From the NCBI GenBank assembly GCA_029204225.1, contig CM055097.1, forward strand, positions 55,467,603 to 55,531,602: DNA of 64,000 nt, given 5' to 3'. Shown piece after piece: positions 11,138 through 24,261 of the stretch. The stretch comes from Diphasiastrum complanatum. Taxonomy: Eukaryota > Streptophyta > Lycopodiopsida > Lycopodiales > Lycopodiaceae. Under the pieces are notes generated by a model. It was not told the DNA's origin. It ran no database searches and saw only the letters and a program-made list of their open reading frames with translations. The translations under genes and the position numbers were made by a program. The number at the start of each line of letters is the position of its first letter. The first letter of the stretch is position 1.

Positions 11138-11889
11138 ATGTGACACTTTGCAGATTTACACAGGATTTCACATACAGACTATCTACGTCTTCACGTTCCA
11201 ATAATAACTGACCTAATAATCAGTGAACAGTTGTTAACAATCTTGTAATTGTAATTTTAGAATAACACAATATCATCTAGCAGCTATATATGTATATATG
11301 CAAATGAGCGATTGGAAAAAGAAGTCGAAGTGGTGGTTGATACTTGAGATTGATACTAAGTCTACACGGCAGAGATCAAAATACCAAAATAGGTCTTCAT
11401 AGTATCTGACTCCTCAGAATTAGAGAATATATATATATATAGAGAGAGAGTAAATATTTAGAACTATAGCAATTGATTTGTTTCTGTAAGTAGGATCACG
11501 CGCTTATCAGCGCAATTGTCTTGTGATCTGATAGTTGTTATTACAACATTGAATATACAAATTTGCTATTGTTCTATCTCATTGCATTCTTATTGAATGT
11601 TAATACTCTCACTTTTCTTCCGCAAGTATCGTAAACGAAGAAATGTATGGCTATCTTTGATGCCTAATCATTTAAGCATTTCTTTATATCAGAATATCAG
11701 TATCAGAGAATTGCATGGCTATCTCAGACGCCTAATCGTTTCTGCAATCTCTCTCTATGGTTGTCTATGACATCTACACTGATACTCATTAATCAACACA
11801 ATCAGAACTGTTCTATAACTCCGCTCTCTAAGTAATCCAAAGATCCTATTATTCCAATAATTAAAGAGCTACATTCCCTATTTCATCAG
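11138..11889 (+). repeat. LTR-like sequence ending at a primer-binding site
   Basis: The right boundary is set by the primer-binding site at 11890 after ...TTTCATCA. The left boundary is a guess (a TGTGACAC start near 11138); no partner LTR is in the window. A short (AT)n(AG)n tract lies at 11428-11449. Confidence 0.4.
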
Positions 11890-11901
11890 TGGTATCAGAG
11901 C
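11890..11901 (+). other. Retrotransposon primer-binding site
   Basis: TGGTATCAGAGC followed by AGG, the plant initiator Met tRNA type. The internal part of this element would run rightward, but no gag or pol is readable after it. Confidence 0.7.
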
Positions 11902-13400
11902 AGGTTTTGGATTTACTAGGGTCTATAGGATATAAAAAGGAACTTAATATGTTCTTGTTTTCCCCAGAACTAGTTTATATTCAGTTTGTGTTCAATCTCT
12001 GTTCATTGATCATAATATATCATTAAAGGCATGTAATCAAGACCATGTCTTTGATGTATGTGGTTTGCGTATACCTCAAAAATCGTAGTGGAAAGTCATA
12101 CCTGGATGATTTTAGAGGTAGTTTCTTGAGAGGATGCCATGCTTTTCCCTCGAGCAGTTTGCTTTCTTTGGAAAACAATCGCACATATAGTTTTTATCAT
12201 TTAGCATCTAACCATCTTTCTTAAGAATCAAATACTTGTATAAGTATGTTTTAAACGTGAAAAAGTACAAAGAATGTTCAAGTCAATGTTGTCATAGAAC
12301 GGTTTCAAACGAATGTGATGGTAGGCCGTAGTAACAAGAAATGCTACATTACTACGATACGTGAATCATTTAGTATCCCAATACTACACAATCACTACGG
12401 GATGTGTATATCATTTGAAAAGACATGTTAAATTGGTGGGAGAGACCAATATAGCATAAAGTGTATGGTTGATGTCCACACAATAGTATATCTTATTAAC
12501 ATAGACTCAAAACAAGCATGTTTTAGAGTTACGGAAATGATTATAAGCTTCCAACACTCCATTGCTGGATCAGAGATATAGGCAAATCAAAGTTTTCTTC
12601 ATTAAAAAAGTTGTATGAGCCCGTTGTCCATCGCTGGGGGACAATGTCCATCATCATAAGTTCAAAACATCATTGCTATTCATCATGAGTGTAAGTATCA
12701 ATGAGAAAAGGTGCTTATGAAAGAATCGTTGCCTGGTATGCAAACAACATAAAACTAGAATCAACCAAAACTTATTGTGGTCCACCGCTGCCAGGACAAC
12801 ATACAAAAACCATTATCTATAATGGAAAAGGTTAGATCTGTCCATAGCTGCCCATGAGGCAAAAAGATCTTTTTTTTGGTAGAAAAAGTAATGGGTGGTT
12901 CATTGCTGGTCATCCTCATCATTTCTTAATAGGATGCACCCCCAAGATGGGCCTCCAATCTTATCAAACATGTATTTCAAGAGCTTGCATGTTCAGGATG
13001 TTCTAGTGAAGTGAGTTTTTGGATATTGTGCACATCCAAGAAACCATATATTTTTTTGACATCTGAGGAGTGGGCTAATTTCGTCACAGGCATTCCATTG
13101 CAATGCTAATTGGAAGTACGCTACTCCTGAGAATAATGGCTATAAGATTTTAGGGATTCAAAATAATATGAACATATTAAGTTTGGAACTCAATGTGTTG
13201 ATGTCTCATCTCAAATTCTATATGAATGAATAGTTAAGATTGAGTTGGTGGACCTCCATGACAATAACTCATCTGGTCCTACAAATTCCATTAGCTCTTA
13301 TTCCTTATGGATGGAACATCTAAAATACAAAGCCTCAGGCCATCTTCTAGTTTATATAAGCTTATTTGGCTAGCTCTACATATTTTGACTCTAAACACCT
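11902..13400. other. Non-coding sequence upstream of DHAD
   Basis: No convincing ORF. It probably begins as decayed retroelement leader and grades into the DHAD upstream region. A loose CCATYGCTG motif recurs about five times between 12558 and 12910. Confidence 0.5.
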
Positions 13401-13405
13401 ACCAT

Positions 13406-13418
13406 GTATATTATATAA
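13406..13418 (+). promoter_or_regulatory. Possible TATA box of the DHAD gene
   Basis: TATATTATATAAC lies about 150 bp before the start codon. A leader with a CA run (13459-13471) and an AGC run (13511-13527) follows. The position is plausible but no transcription start is shown. Confidence 0.4.
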
Positions 13419-13559
13419 CAACATAATGGGTTTAGGGTTTTGAGGACCTAAAATCAAAACACACACACACATAGACACTCAAAGGTTTCTCTCTTTCTGG
13501 GAACACAGAAGCAGCAGCAGCAGCAGCAAAGGAAGAAGAAAGGAGGAAAAAAAGGAGCA

Positions 13560-16500
13560 ATGGCAACGACGCTTCTGCATCAGCGATGGTGGAGGGGCGC
13601 GGAGAGCTTATCTCTCTTTGGCACTAAGCATTACTGCGCTCCTCACCCTTCCCCATGGAGGCAGCAGCAGCAGCAGCGAGCTGGGCTAGTGGTAAGAGCG
13701 TCAGCAGTCACAGAGACGGCCATCAGCACTAGCTCTGTTGCTACTACTGGGCTCAACAAGTACAGCAGCAGAGTGACGCAGCCCAAGTCGCAGGGAGCAT
13801 CGCAGGCTGTGCTGCTGGGAGCAGGCTTGAAGGAAGAGGATCTGGTGAAGCCTCAGGTGGGCATCTCATCGGTTTGGTACGAGGGCAATACATGCAACAT
13901 GCATTTGCTCAAGCTTTCTGAGGCTGTGAAGGAGGGAGTGCTAGCAGCTGGTATGGTAGGCTTTCGTTTCAACACGGTAGGGGTGAGTGATGCCATTTCT
14001 ATGGGCACAGAGGGTATGTGTTACAGCTTGCAGTCCCGTGATCTGATTGCTGACAGCATAGAAACTGTAATGGGAGGCCAGTGGTACGATGCCAACATTT
14101 CTATTCCAGGGTGTGATAAGAATGTGAGTAAGCTTCTGTTTGACGGTTCCAGATTCTCCTATTCATTTAAAAATCCAGCTCCTACATCATCTTGAATCCC
14201 ATTCTAAATGACGGAAATCGATTGTAAATTAGAGAGTGACTGTAAACTAGAGAATGCCTGATCTATCCATCAGTAAATCTCTTGTAATTAATGAAAAAAA
14301 TAGATGGTTCTAAACCTTAAGTCTGATTCTCCCATTCTTTCTAGGAGGGCCCGATTCTGAACCGCCTGAAAAGCCAATTATTCAGAATCTGAAAAGCGGG
14401 AAGCTAAGGAGCCTTCTTTGTTTCTAGTGTTTTCTGTTTTGTCTATGTCTTTGTAACTCTTGTCTAGAAATTATGTTCCTTGTTTTTATTTTATTTATTT
14501 GAATTATTATGATTATTATTATTTTTTCATCTTGCTGATTGTCATTTGCTTTTAAGTCAACATTGGGTCTACCCAAGAGAATCCGAATTCTTTCGAGACC
14601 CAGTTAGCAAAGCTTGGGTACTTATGAGACATAAGCAATGATGTTTGGCTAAGATTTTCTGTTTATTGAATTTTATATTCTTGTTCCAATATAGATCCTT
14701 TGACTGTTTTGGTTGCACGCATATTGTTTCTAAGCTTTATCCTATGACATCACTGATTTCTCAAATTAGATCCGTGAAATTGGATATATTCTAATTTCAC
14801 AAATAGATATAGATTCTGAAAAGGTAGATTCTTAAAAGTTGGGAAACATTGGTCCTGTTCCAAAGCTTCTTATGAAAGATCTCTTTTCTCTTTTCCCACT
14901 CAACTGCAGATTTGGGTTTCTTCAGCCTTGTTTTTAATCATCTGCTTGGTTTTGCTTTTGGGCATCTGTTGCTGCTGGATCTGTTCTAATTGTGAAGGAT
15001 ATCTACCACCAAACATGGCTGTGTTCGATTTCTAATAAGATAAGAGAAATATCAATCACTTTCACAAATTTCTCTATGACTCTCTCTTAGCTTCACTGTG
15101 TCACTTACCCACTATCACGATCCTCTACTTCATTAAGGCAAGAAAGTATTTTGGAAACATAGCAGGCATTTCTCTCCTAACAAAGTACTATTTTGCAGCA
15201 CAAAACATTCAAGTCTTCAAATGATCTGCAAAACTTCCCTAATCAGTGCTAAGACATTGATAACAAAGAGATTGTGAAATCCTGTTGATTACAGTTAAAC
15301 TAGTACTTTAAAGAAACGTGTTTCTAAAATAATGTCATTCAGGAAATGCGTGAATGTCACATTTGTTGTATGGATTCCAAAATCAATGTTCTCATATCTT
15401 TCCCTTCTATTTATCCTGCAGATGCCAGGAACAATTATTGCCATGGGCCGACTGAACCGACCTAGTATCATGGTCTATGGAGGGACGATCAAGGTGAAGT
15501 TTGAGCTATCTGACATACCACTTGACTAACCGCAGAAAAAAACCATTTTTATTAAATTTTTTCAGGATTATGTGAGTTTTCTACAAAAGATACATTTTGT
15601 CTTTGTTGTGGTTTTCTTTTCTTTCGCAATGCTACTTGGAAGCATGCTTATTGGTGGGTGTTGCTAAGAAATAAAGGCATGTTGTAGTCATCTTACAGAG
15701 GAATTAGTCAACGATATGATAATAGTGGCATCGTTTTTGTAATGCGGTACCTAAATTTCACTTCTTGTTTTGAGATGGTCTTTATGGTGGACAAAGTTAT
15801 AACCCTTAGCACATGTTGTGAAAAACTTCGCTAGATGCTAGGGCCTAGAGGAAAGAGGTAGAATACAGTTTCTACATGTGTGAGTAGTCAGTAACATAGT
15901 ACGTTCAGAGCCACTGTTGTAGGTACATCCGCTTGCAATGAATATTTCAGGACATTCACCATGGAGGCCTTATGTGCCACCTTGTTACTGGAGGTGGACA
16001 TGTCAACAAAGGAGCAATGACTGCTAGCCAGGAAGGGTTACATACGGTTGCTTCATCATGGCGGATGAATATCAGCAGCAACCCATGTAAACCCCAACAA
16101 ATGATACTAACTCTAATGGGTGTGCTCAACTATGTTAGCCTGCATTACAACGACTGGCACTTTGATAATTCAGATCCAGTAAAGGGGGTCTCATTTTGGT
16201 CTAGCAACTCAACTTCTGCCTACATACCTCTACCTTTGACCAACATAGCTAAGGCAGATGAAATCACGTTAAAAACTAAACAGAAGGCTAACTCCCAAAT
16301 TCCAAGGATGCAAGAACGCACATCTACAATTAGACGACCCTAAGCTTGCCAAAAAGCTCAACAATTAGCCATCATTCACAAAAATGTAACCCAAAACCTT
16401 AAAAGGAAGCTACTTTCTGTCTTCACCAAAAGTAGCATATATTGTGTGACTCAGATCATGTATGGCGATTTTGTCTTCCTTGGCAACCATCACAAATTGG

Positions 16501-19500
16501 TTAGGATCAACAAAAATATCAAGCTTAAACAACCTCCCAAACCTTCTTCCTCTTGCTATGATCTTCCCATTCCTCTTGATGTTGCGTACATTAGTAGAGA
16601 ACTCCACAAACAAACCATTGTCAAGCAATTGGCCTACACTAAGTAAGCTCTTAGTGATGCTAGGAATGTAAAGTACTTTATCTATCTTGATCTTCCTTGA
16701 AGATCCCAAGCATATAGGTATGGATCCTATGCCTTCTACATTACAAGCATAATCATTTGCTGTAAAAATTGACTTGATAGGTCCATCATAGGTGGATAAG
16801 GTTGAAAAATACTCCCTCTTATTTGTCATGTGGGTGCTAGCCCCAATATCTATCCACCAAGGGTCTTCACCTCTTATGCTTGAAGATGAGAAACTTGACA
16901 TCATGAGTGAATCTTCATGAAATCTCTCCTCTTCCTCTTGGCCTAGGTTTGCTTGACTTTGAGCTTGCTTCCTCTTGAAGCACTCCGAGGCATAGTGCCC
17001 CGTCTTGCTACAAAAGTAGCACTTGATCTTTGACTTATCCTTCTTTGGCTTGCTCGAGGGATGGAGAAAGCACCTAATTAAGATCTAAACAAGATCTAGA
17101 AGCTAGATTACAAATCAATGCATTGATTCCTAGCTTATCTTGGCTTGAACTCCATGAATTTGCTCCAAAACTCTTCACACGTGTGAATGTGCCTGCTTAT
17201 GCCTGTGTAGTGTACCTGCAACTATAAACTCATTCAATGATCATAAAAAATCATATGCCAATAGCATTTATCAATCAAATCATAGACTCAAACTAGTGAA
17301 GAAGAAAAATCTCGATTTTGCTCATTATTGGATGGAAATCCCATCACATATGTATACATGTAGAGCTCGGATCTGAGCATATTAGGGCTTCTATGCATTC
17401 AACATAACCTAACCCTAACATCTAACCTAAATATCCACTTGATCCACCCTAATTAGGGGTCAAGATCTTGAGATCCCAAAACAATGAAAAACATGCTATT
17501 TTTGGGTCCTATTTTCTCTCTACCCTATCTAAGCACTCTTTGGCCTTATTTCAAAAGTGCCACTCCTATGCCAGGTTAAGAATAAGACTTACAAAGAGTT
17601 TCCTATGCTATTTGGCACGTGTGACAAGCCACAACATGACCATAATACAATTTACAAGCATTATGACCAAAATTGGTCAAGCTAGAATTGTGAAATTTTA
17701 ACATTTCATTCATGGGAGCTCCTGTTGGTACTTCCCAGACCCTTGAATGCAAACCAAGTTTGATGTGGAACGTACGAGGGGGCACATTATATGGATGGTA
17801 TGCAACTTGCCATGTTGGAATGCTTTCAAGTATTGAGACTAGTGCTGGTGCATTTATTTAGCTTTTATAGCAGCTGCTGTTTGTAATTGTCATTCTGATC
17901 TAGTAAGCAGTCTGCTAATCTCTCTTCTGAACATGTTCCAGCCAGGAAGATTCAACAATCACATCGTTGATATAGTCTCAGCATTCCAGGTAAAAGCGGA
18001 TCACTACAAGTTGGCAGATGCTAATATTTGTGTTAATTGTGACGTAAGCTGATCCGGAGTTTATTTTATTATGAATGCTGCCCAATTCCGTAGCTCTTTT
18101 CTGCAGTCATACCTATAACCAAATGAAAGCAAGCAGAATGTTTGAACTTTGATCATGTAACTAATAAGCAACATGTGGTAATAAGTTTCCTATAGAGCAA
18201 AATTGACTGGGGTTTTGATGAGCAGAGCTATGGTGAATATGTAAGTGGCTCATTGATGGAGGAGGATCGTCTTAATATTCTTCGGAATTCTTGCCCTGGA
18301 GCTGGCGCCTGTGGGGGCATGTACACAGCAAATACAATGGCGTGTGCAATTGAAGCTCTTGGCATGAGCCTTCCTTACAGGTTGGTATTTTCGTATGGGC
18401 AAATATTGCGCTTTTTCCTTAGGTATATAGAGGAGTTTAAAGTATATGATGCAATCTAGTGGCTTTTTGTTTTGAGGACATATGTTATGATTTACAGGGT
18501 TTTTGTTTTGTTGGAGAATTTTGACTCTTTCATTGTATGGCAGCTCTTCCATTCCAGCTGAAGATCCTCTGAAATTGGACGAGTGTCGTTTGGCTGGAAG
18601 TTACGTGTTAGAGCTGTTAAAAATAGATCTCAAGCCAAGGGATATCATAACAAAGAGATCGCTTTACAATGCTATGGTCATTGTCATGGCTCTTGGAGGT
18701 TCAACCAATGCAGTGTTGCATCTTATAGCCATTGCACGGTGAGGGGTACACTATTAGCAAAGGCCTGAGTAAATTTTATCAGATAGGGCTGTTTGATCAA
18801 ATTCACAAAGCTTTCAAAGAGACATTAGTGCTATATAATCTTTAGGATAATATGGTCCAGATGTAAAAGGGTCAGTTTTCATTTTACTCCTCCCTATTAG
18901 AACTTTTACCTGCTTAGTAGATGAGACATCAAGGCAGTTCAGCTCTTGCAACAGAAACTAAAATATCACTTGCAACTTGTTTTGTGATTATCAGGACTTA
19001 ATATGCTTGATTCTTTGCAGTGCTAATGGCACTTCTGCAAGTAATATTTTCATAATAAAAGTCCGCTGCATTCTTCTTCCGCAGATCTGTGGGCGTGGAC
19101 TTGACGTTAGATGATTTTCAGGTTGTGAGTGACAAGGTGCCTTTCATTGCAGATCTGAAACCTAGTGGGAAGTATGTGATGGAAGATCTTCACAAGGTAT
19201 TTTAATAATTAATGAAGTTGTGGGCTTTCAATTTACGGGTTGTGAAGTTGATAAAATGTTCCAATGTAAAGTTTTTGAATGGTAGATAATCTTTACAGAT
19301 GTAATTGTGAATCAGGTTGGAGGAACACCAGCCGTCCTTTCGTATCTTTTGGAAAAAGACTTAATTCATGGAGATTGTATTACTGGTAAGATATGCATAT
19401 CTGATCTATGATCCATGATGGAACCATTTTAGTCGTTAGTTTGTAGGTAGTGTATGAATCCTCCCATTTGGTCGTAATGGACAATGACATAATGGAGAAT

Positions 19501-22048
19501 TTGTTATTCTGGAAACAGCAAATTTATCATGATCAAGTTACACATTACATCACTTTTCATTTTAAGTTCACATCGGTTTCTTTTTCAGTGACTGGAAAGA
19601 CTCTAAGTGAGAACCTCAGTACATGCCCTCCTTTAGCTGAAGGCCAGGTGTGGCGTTGATTCCAAAACAGAAATTTGAGCTGCAGCAAAGATAGAATAAC
19701 TTAACTTTTTGACAATGTTACCATTTAATCAGTTAAAGAGCATAAAACTACCAAGTTTATTGTGCAATTTTTGCAGTTCCTGCTGCTTGTAAGTTCATCT
19801 CTGTCAAGTGGTTGAGACATTGTTGTTCGTTCTAGTCTTGGAGGTTTCCTATCTGAGGTCTCAGTGATCAAATCTCAGAGAATTTGGTAATGAAGGTAGT
19901 TTTTGCTGATTTCTGAATTCAGAACATCATATTCCCTATTGAGAATGCAATAAAAAGCAGTGGTCATATCCAAATCCTGTATGGAAATCTTGCTCCAGAG
20001 GGATCAGTTGCAAAGATAACAGGAAAGGAAGGTCTTTATTTTTCTGGTAATTCCAGTAGCACCAATCAGCTTCCATTTGATGCTAGGCAGGCTCCGTGTA
20101 TTGATTGTTTGTGCTTCAGTGGCTTGTGATAAATTATTTGGCTGGTGTTATGGTAAGCTTTAAAGATTGATGAGGCAGTATCAACTGTTTAACAAAATAA
20201 GTTTGTTCATTTTTTAAACTGAAATCTTTTTTCCCTTATTCAGGTTTAGCACGAGTTTTTGAAGGGGAAGAAGCCATGTTGGCTGCATTGTCAGAAAATC
20301 CCGAAAGTTTCAAGGTAGGTCTATGAGTCCTTGCCAGATGTTATGTTTTACTCAAGTGTGTTTAGCTCTTTGTAATTGTCACTGAGTCCCCTTTTCATCT
20401 CCCTTTTCTTGGGCCTCATAGTTTTCCAGAGGAACTAAAGTGGAGAAGAGAAATTTTGAACCATCTGCTCTATTTGTGCATAAATTGACTAGGTGTTTAA
20501 GTCTTAGCCTTTCAACTTAGACTGCTAGATCACGAGAAAGCCTTGAAGCTGTGTAGTACAGAGTGCAATAATATGGAAACATGTATACAGAAATTTCAGT
20601 AGATTGAGAGAAACAGAGGGCGAAAGTATGCAGTTAAATTTATTTTTGTTGATTAGAAAATCTATCATATTAAGTGTCATTAACCATTGTTTGCTGACTG
20701 TGCTCATAATGAATTTGAAAGAATAGTGAAAGCATGTATCAGGTAATTTTAGTTCAAATTGGCGATGTTCTAATTTTTGTGCCATTAATTTGGGATCAAA
20801 AGCTTTTACTAGTTCACCGATCTTCTCCTATAATGTTATTGCTTAGGGAAGGGTCATAATTATAAGGGGTGAAGGCCCAAAAGGTGGTCCTGGCATGCCA
20901 GAGATGCTTACACCCACAAGTGCGATCATGGGTGCTGGTCTTGGAAAGGTATGTCTTGCTCTCCAATGCATTGCCTAAGAGGACCTTGTCGCGAGTCTAG
21001 ACTATCTCTGTTCTCAGTGTGGGCTTGTGTGATGGAAATTTGAAGGGAAATACTTGACAGGGGCTATAAAAAATATGTAAGAGTTCAAATATCACATTCT
21101 TGAATCGTTCTTTTTGTTTACATAGTTGCATAGCATTCTTATACTTGTCTTCTGAATAGTTATGTCTAGCTTGAAGAAAGAAAAAGGTTGCATCAGTTTG
21201 CATGTTATCTCATCAAAACAACTATTTTTTGTTTCTAAATGTCGATTTGTTCATAAGACATTTTGATGTAGCTTCTGCCCTTAGCTTTAGTCGTTCTCGT
21301 GTCTATTTGAATGAGTGTAATCAAATGCTCCTCAAATATAAGGTAAAGCATTCTGCATTCTTTTGCAGGTTGTTGCTCTATTAACAGATGGTCGTTTCTC
21401 GGGCGGTTCTCATGGCTTTGTGGTTGGCCATATTTCTCCCGAGGCCCAGGCACGAATAGCATTATCTTGTTTCTATGTATCTTACCGTTTCAGTAACCAG
21501 TTTTCTGCATCATGTGAATTTAGATATTCGTGCTCCTCTTGGTTTTTTGCTTTCCACAGGGGATACCTCAATGGATACTTTTCTTTGGTTTTGTTGGACA
21601 TGTGATCAGGTTGGAGGCCCAATAGCTCTGGTTGAGGATGGGGATCTTATCACAATTGATGTAGAGAAGCATGCAATCAATCTCTTGGTCACAGATGAGG
21701 AACTTGCTTCAAGGAAAAGCAAATGGAGACCGCCCCCTCTCAAGGCATCCAGGGGCACATTATATAAGGTAATAGCTGATTGATTCTTGTCCAGGATGTG
21801 AAATCAGCCCAACAGCATTGAACTTCAAGAGGACATGCACTTACAGTTTTTTGTGATAGGACATAAAGCTTTTGCAATGTTGTTTTTTGCGATCTAAACT
21901 AAAAATCAAGTCGTAATTGTAAGTTCAAGTATGTCTCTCAAAGAAGCCTAGATCTTTTGGGTTTATCTGATGCTGTATTTACACTCTGCTTTTGCAGTAC
22001 ATAAAAAATGTGAAATCTGCATCCGAAGGGTGTGTAACTGATGAATAG
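13560..22048 (+). CDS. DHAD: Dihydroxy-acid dehydratase, chloroplastic (14 exons)
   Basis: It dehydrates 2,3-dihydroxy-isovalerate and 2,3-dihydroxy-3-methylvalerate to the 2-oxo acids, the third step of valine, leucine and isoleucine synthesis in plastids. Exons by homology and splice sites: 13560-14123, 15422-15493, 17942-17989, 18226-18380, 18544-18738, 19085-19196, 19316-19385, 19589-19647, 19923-20046, 20244-20314, 20847-20948, 21369-21449, 21610-21768, 21998-22048. All phases join, giving 1863 nt and 620 aa (Arabidopsis about 608). Residues 1 to about 47 form a transit peptide (QQQQQ run, VVRAS end). Fe-S cluster cysteines: C112 (NTCN), C185 (GCDKN), C257 (CPGAGACGG); K187 is the Mg-binding lysine of the family; the conserved serine is in DGRFSGGS (S535). 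It ends GCVTDE as plant DHADs do. Intron 12 uses a GC donor. Intron 2 (2.4 kb) holds a copia fragment. No stop or frameshift was found, so it is likely functional. Confidence 0.95.
16400..17060 (-). mobile_element. Copia gag-protease fragment inside DHAD intron 2
   Basis: On the minus strand, a CCHC zinc knuckle ([14 protein letters not shown], about 16965-17025) leads into an open 164-aa frame at 16410-16904. That frame carries the copia protease start [12 protein letters not shown], then [29 protein letters not shown] and a FGRLFKLD stretch. The normal catalytic DSGAS is DIGAS here, so the serine position is changed. The fragment stops before the GAG-pre-integrase domain. It is antisense to DHAD and removed with the intron. 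The right part of the intron (17060-17703) may be LTR or leader of the same element, but this is not shown. Confidence 0.8.
21450..21609 (+). other. GC-AG intron of DHAD
   Basis: Exon 12 ends ...GAGGCCCAG at 21449 and the intron begins GCACGA. The acceptor is GATCAG at 21609. Splicing here joins PEAQ to VGGPIAL in phase 0, matching the family (PEAQEGGPI in Arabidopsis). No GT donor nearby would give this join. Confidence 0.85.
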
Positions 22049-24174
22049 AGTATTCTCAGTCGAGGTTTTGACACGCGTTTTCCAGGATCTTATCAGCGAG
22101 GAGTTTTGAGCAAATGAATGAAGCTCACCTGTTCAATAGCATTAATTTTGTATACGACAATGCAAGACTTAAACCCACCAGCTGATACTAGAAAATTTCG
22201 AGACACATATGGAAACTGATGATTTTGTTGGGTTAAATGAGCCAGGAGAAGTAATTTATATAGCCATTTATAGTTACTATATTACCAAATTCTTAAGAGT
22301 TAGTCAAACGGGATGCCTGGATACACCAATTTCGGAGTGGAGAGCTGTGAAGGTGAAGTAGGTAGAGTTAAGTCTATTGAGATGCAAGGGTTTAAGGCTA
22401 CTCTTTCGGTCACCCGAAATCCGTTATATTGCTTCATTAGATAACTATTTTAATATTTTTCAATGTTCAGGTTCTTGTTCTTGATGGTATCAAAGTCATA
22501 AAGGAAGTTTTATGATAATTCTTGCCTCTTGTAAAGAATATTGTACATCTTGCTCATTGGTGGTTCTTGTAATTTACCACCAATTTACCACCAAGAGTCA
22601 TTTATGCGGATTCTTTAAAGTCTTTTCCAAAAAATTTGTGATGGACTCTCTCATGGTCCAATTAATTTTGTCTCACTATGTTAATGAAGTTTCCTTTCTT
22701 TGGGTGCTTTTAGGATCAATGGCTTTTTGGTTAGATTTGTGAAAGACTTTCAGTGTGAGAGGGAGTCAAGTAGTGTTACTTCAAGAAGTCGCGGGCACTA
22801 GATTGCATGCTATTGTCAATAATCTTTCAAGCGTAACATGCAGACATATTTAAGTACCTCACCACTTTACAATGGCCCTTATGAATAAACAAAGGGCATG
22901 GTCATCTCTAATTTTGACCTCGGATTAATAGCCTTCAGGAGGGGCCTGGCCTTAAACTTTTGCCTGACTACTAAAAATATAATCTTTGGCTCTCCTACTA
23001 TTAACACTTTAGAGGTTTGCTCTTCCATCTCTTTACCCCTTTTTTGGCAGACGTCTAAGGAGATTCAAAATTCTAATATGGTATTCGTATAATGAGTACT
23101 TACAAGCGGGAGATTCAAAATTCTAATATGGTATTCGTATAATGAGTACTTACAAGCGGCGACATAAAAATAAAACATGCACATTCGTCTATGCCTCTTA
23201 GCCCACCAATCCATACCACCCAAGTAATCTATGTCATTTATAACATATGAAGAAGTAATATGATATGTGTTGGCCAACTTATCGGTCTCCCTTTGTACGT
23301 TTTCAAGAACATGTTCAAGAAGCTACAAGAGTGCATATCTCCGAGTTTCTTAAAGAAGAGTTAAAACCTTTGTATATTGCTATAGCTCAATGTGGTTTTG
23401 AGTCTTTTCGGGTCTTTCCCATTGAGCACATTGGTGGAAACTTTTCTAATTCTAAAGAGTATTTCAAAGCAGCATGGCTTTGTGAACTTTTTTGTTGATG
23501 ACAAATTTTCACTCCTTTTTTCCTAGAATCTATAATCTTGAAGGTAAGTCCAAGTTATGAAAGAGTATAAACTTTGCCAAAAAAACGTCCATGTTGTGGA
23601 GAGCCCACTTTGAACCTAAAAACATTATACATACATTTGCAATGGTCTGAAAGTTTGGAAACCTATATCACATCATCTACCCCTTCCACAAGATTGCTAC
23701 ATTTCACAAGTTGTGACCACATCTCCTCCCCTTCTTCTTGTCCTACTTTTAATCCTCCTAACTTCTTGCCCCCTAGTAATGTTGTCTTTAGAATGTTTGC
23801 TTATAGAAATTACAAAAGGAAGTTACTTTATTTGGATCGTGTCATGTCTTTGGGTAAGTTCCCACTTGATATGTTTAATAGACACAATCCTAAGAACTCT
23901 TTTGCGGTTGCTCTATATTTTAGAAAATAAGTCATCTCAAGATTTTGGTATTTCAAATTCCCACTTTTATAAACTTAAGACTCTTTTAAGTTGCTTTATA
24001 GATTGCAAAGTGAATGTTAAAATTGAATTTTTGGCTTTGCAAAAGGCAATACTATGTGGTCTTACCAAGACTAGCCCTTAGGAATTTTAGAATTCTTTGC
24101 CTCCACAAAATTACACGTCATCTAAATTATTAAAATTATTAATGTAATAAAACTTGAAAGGGTCTGTTTTGTAA

Positions 24175-24175
<1 letters not shown>
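22049..24175. other. DHAD 3' region and degraded sequence
   Basis: The first few hundred bases should hold the DHAD 3' UTR. Beyond that, short plus-strand frames (22512-22742, 23265-23498, 23574-23930, 23713-24081) are not recognised. They may be remnants of one decayed coding element, since long open pieces occur close together on one strand in different frames. Confidence 0.4.
23060..23159. repeat. Perfect 50-bp tandem duplication
   Basis: Two adjacent identical 50-bp units (23060-23109 and 23110-23159), each starting GAGATTCAAAATTC and ending TACAAGCGG. Confidence 0.95.

Positions 24176-24258
<83 letters not shown>
24176..24258. repeat. (CT)n microsatellite, about 83 bp
   Basis: Uninterrupted TC dinucleotides. 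The apparent arginine/glutamate ORFs on the minus strand here are artefacts of the repeat. Confidence 0.98.

Positions 24259-24261
<3 letters not shown>

Noticed and set aside
15972-16343. 123-aa plus-strand frame in DHAD intron 2
   Set aside because: No known motif, lies wholly inside an intron, and the exon structure on both sides is complete without it.
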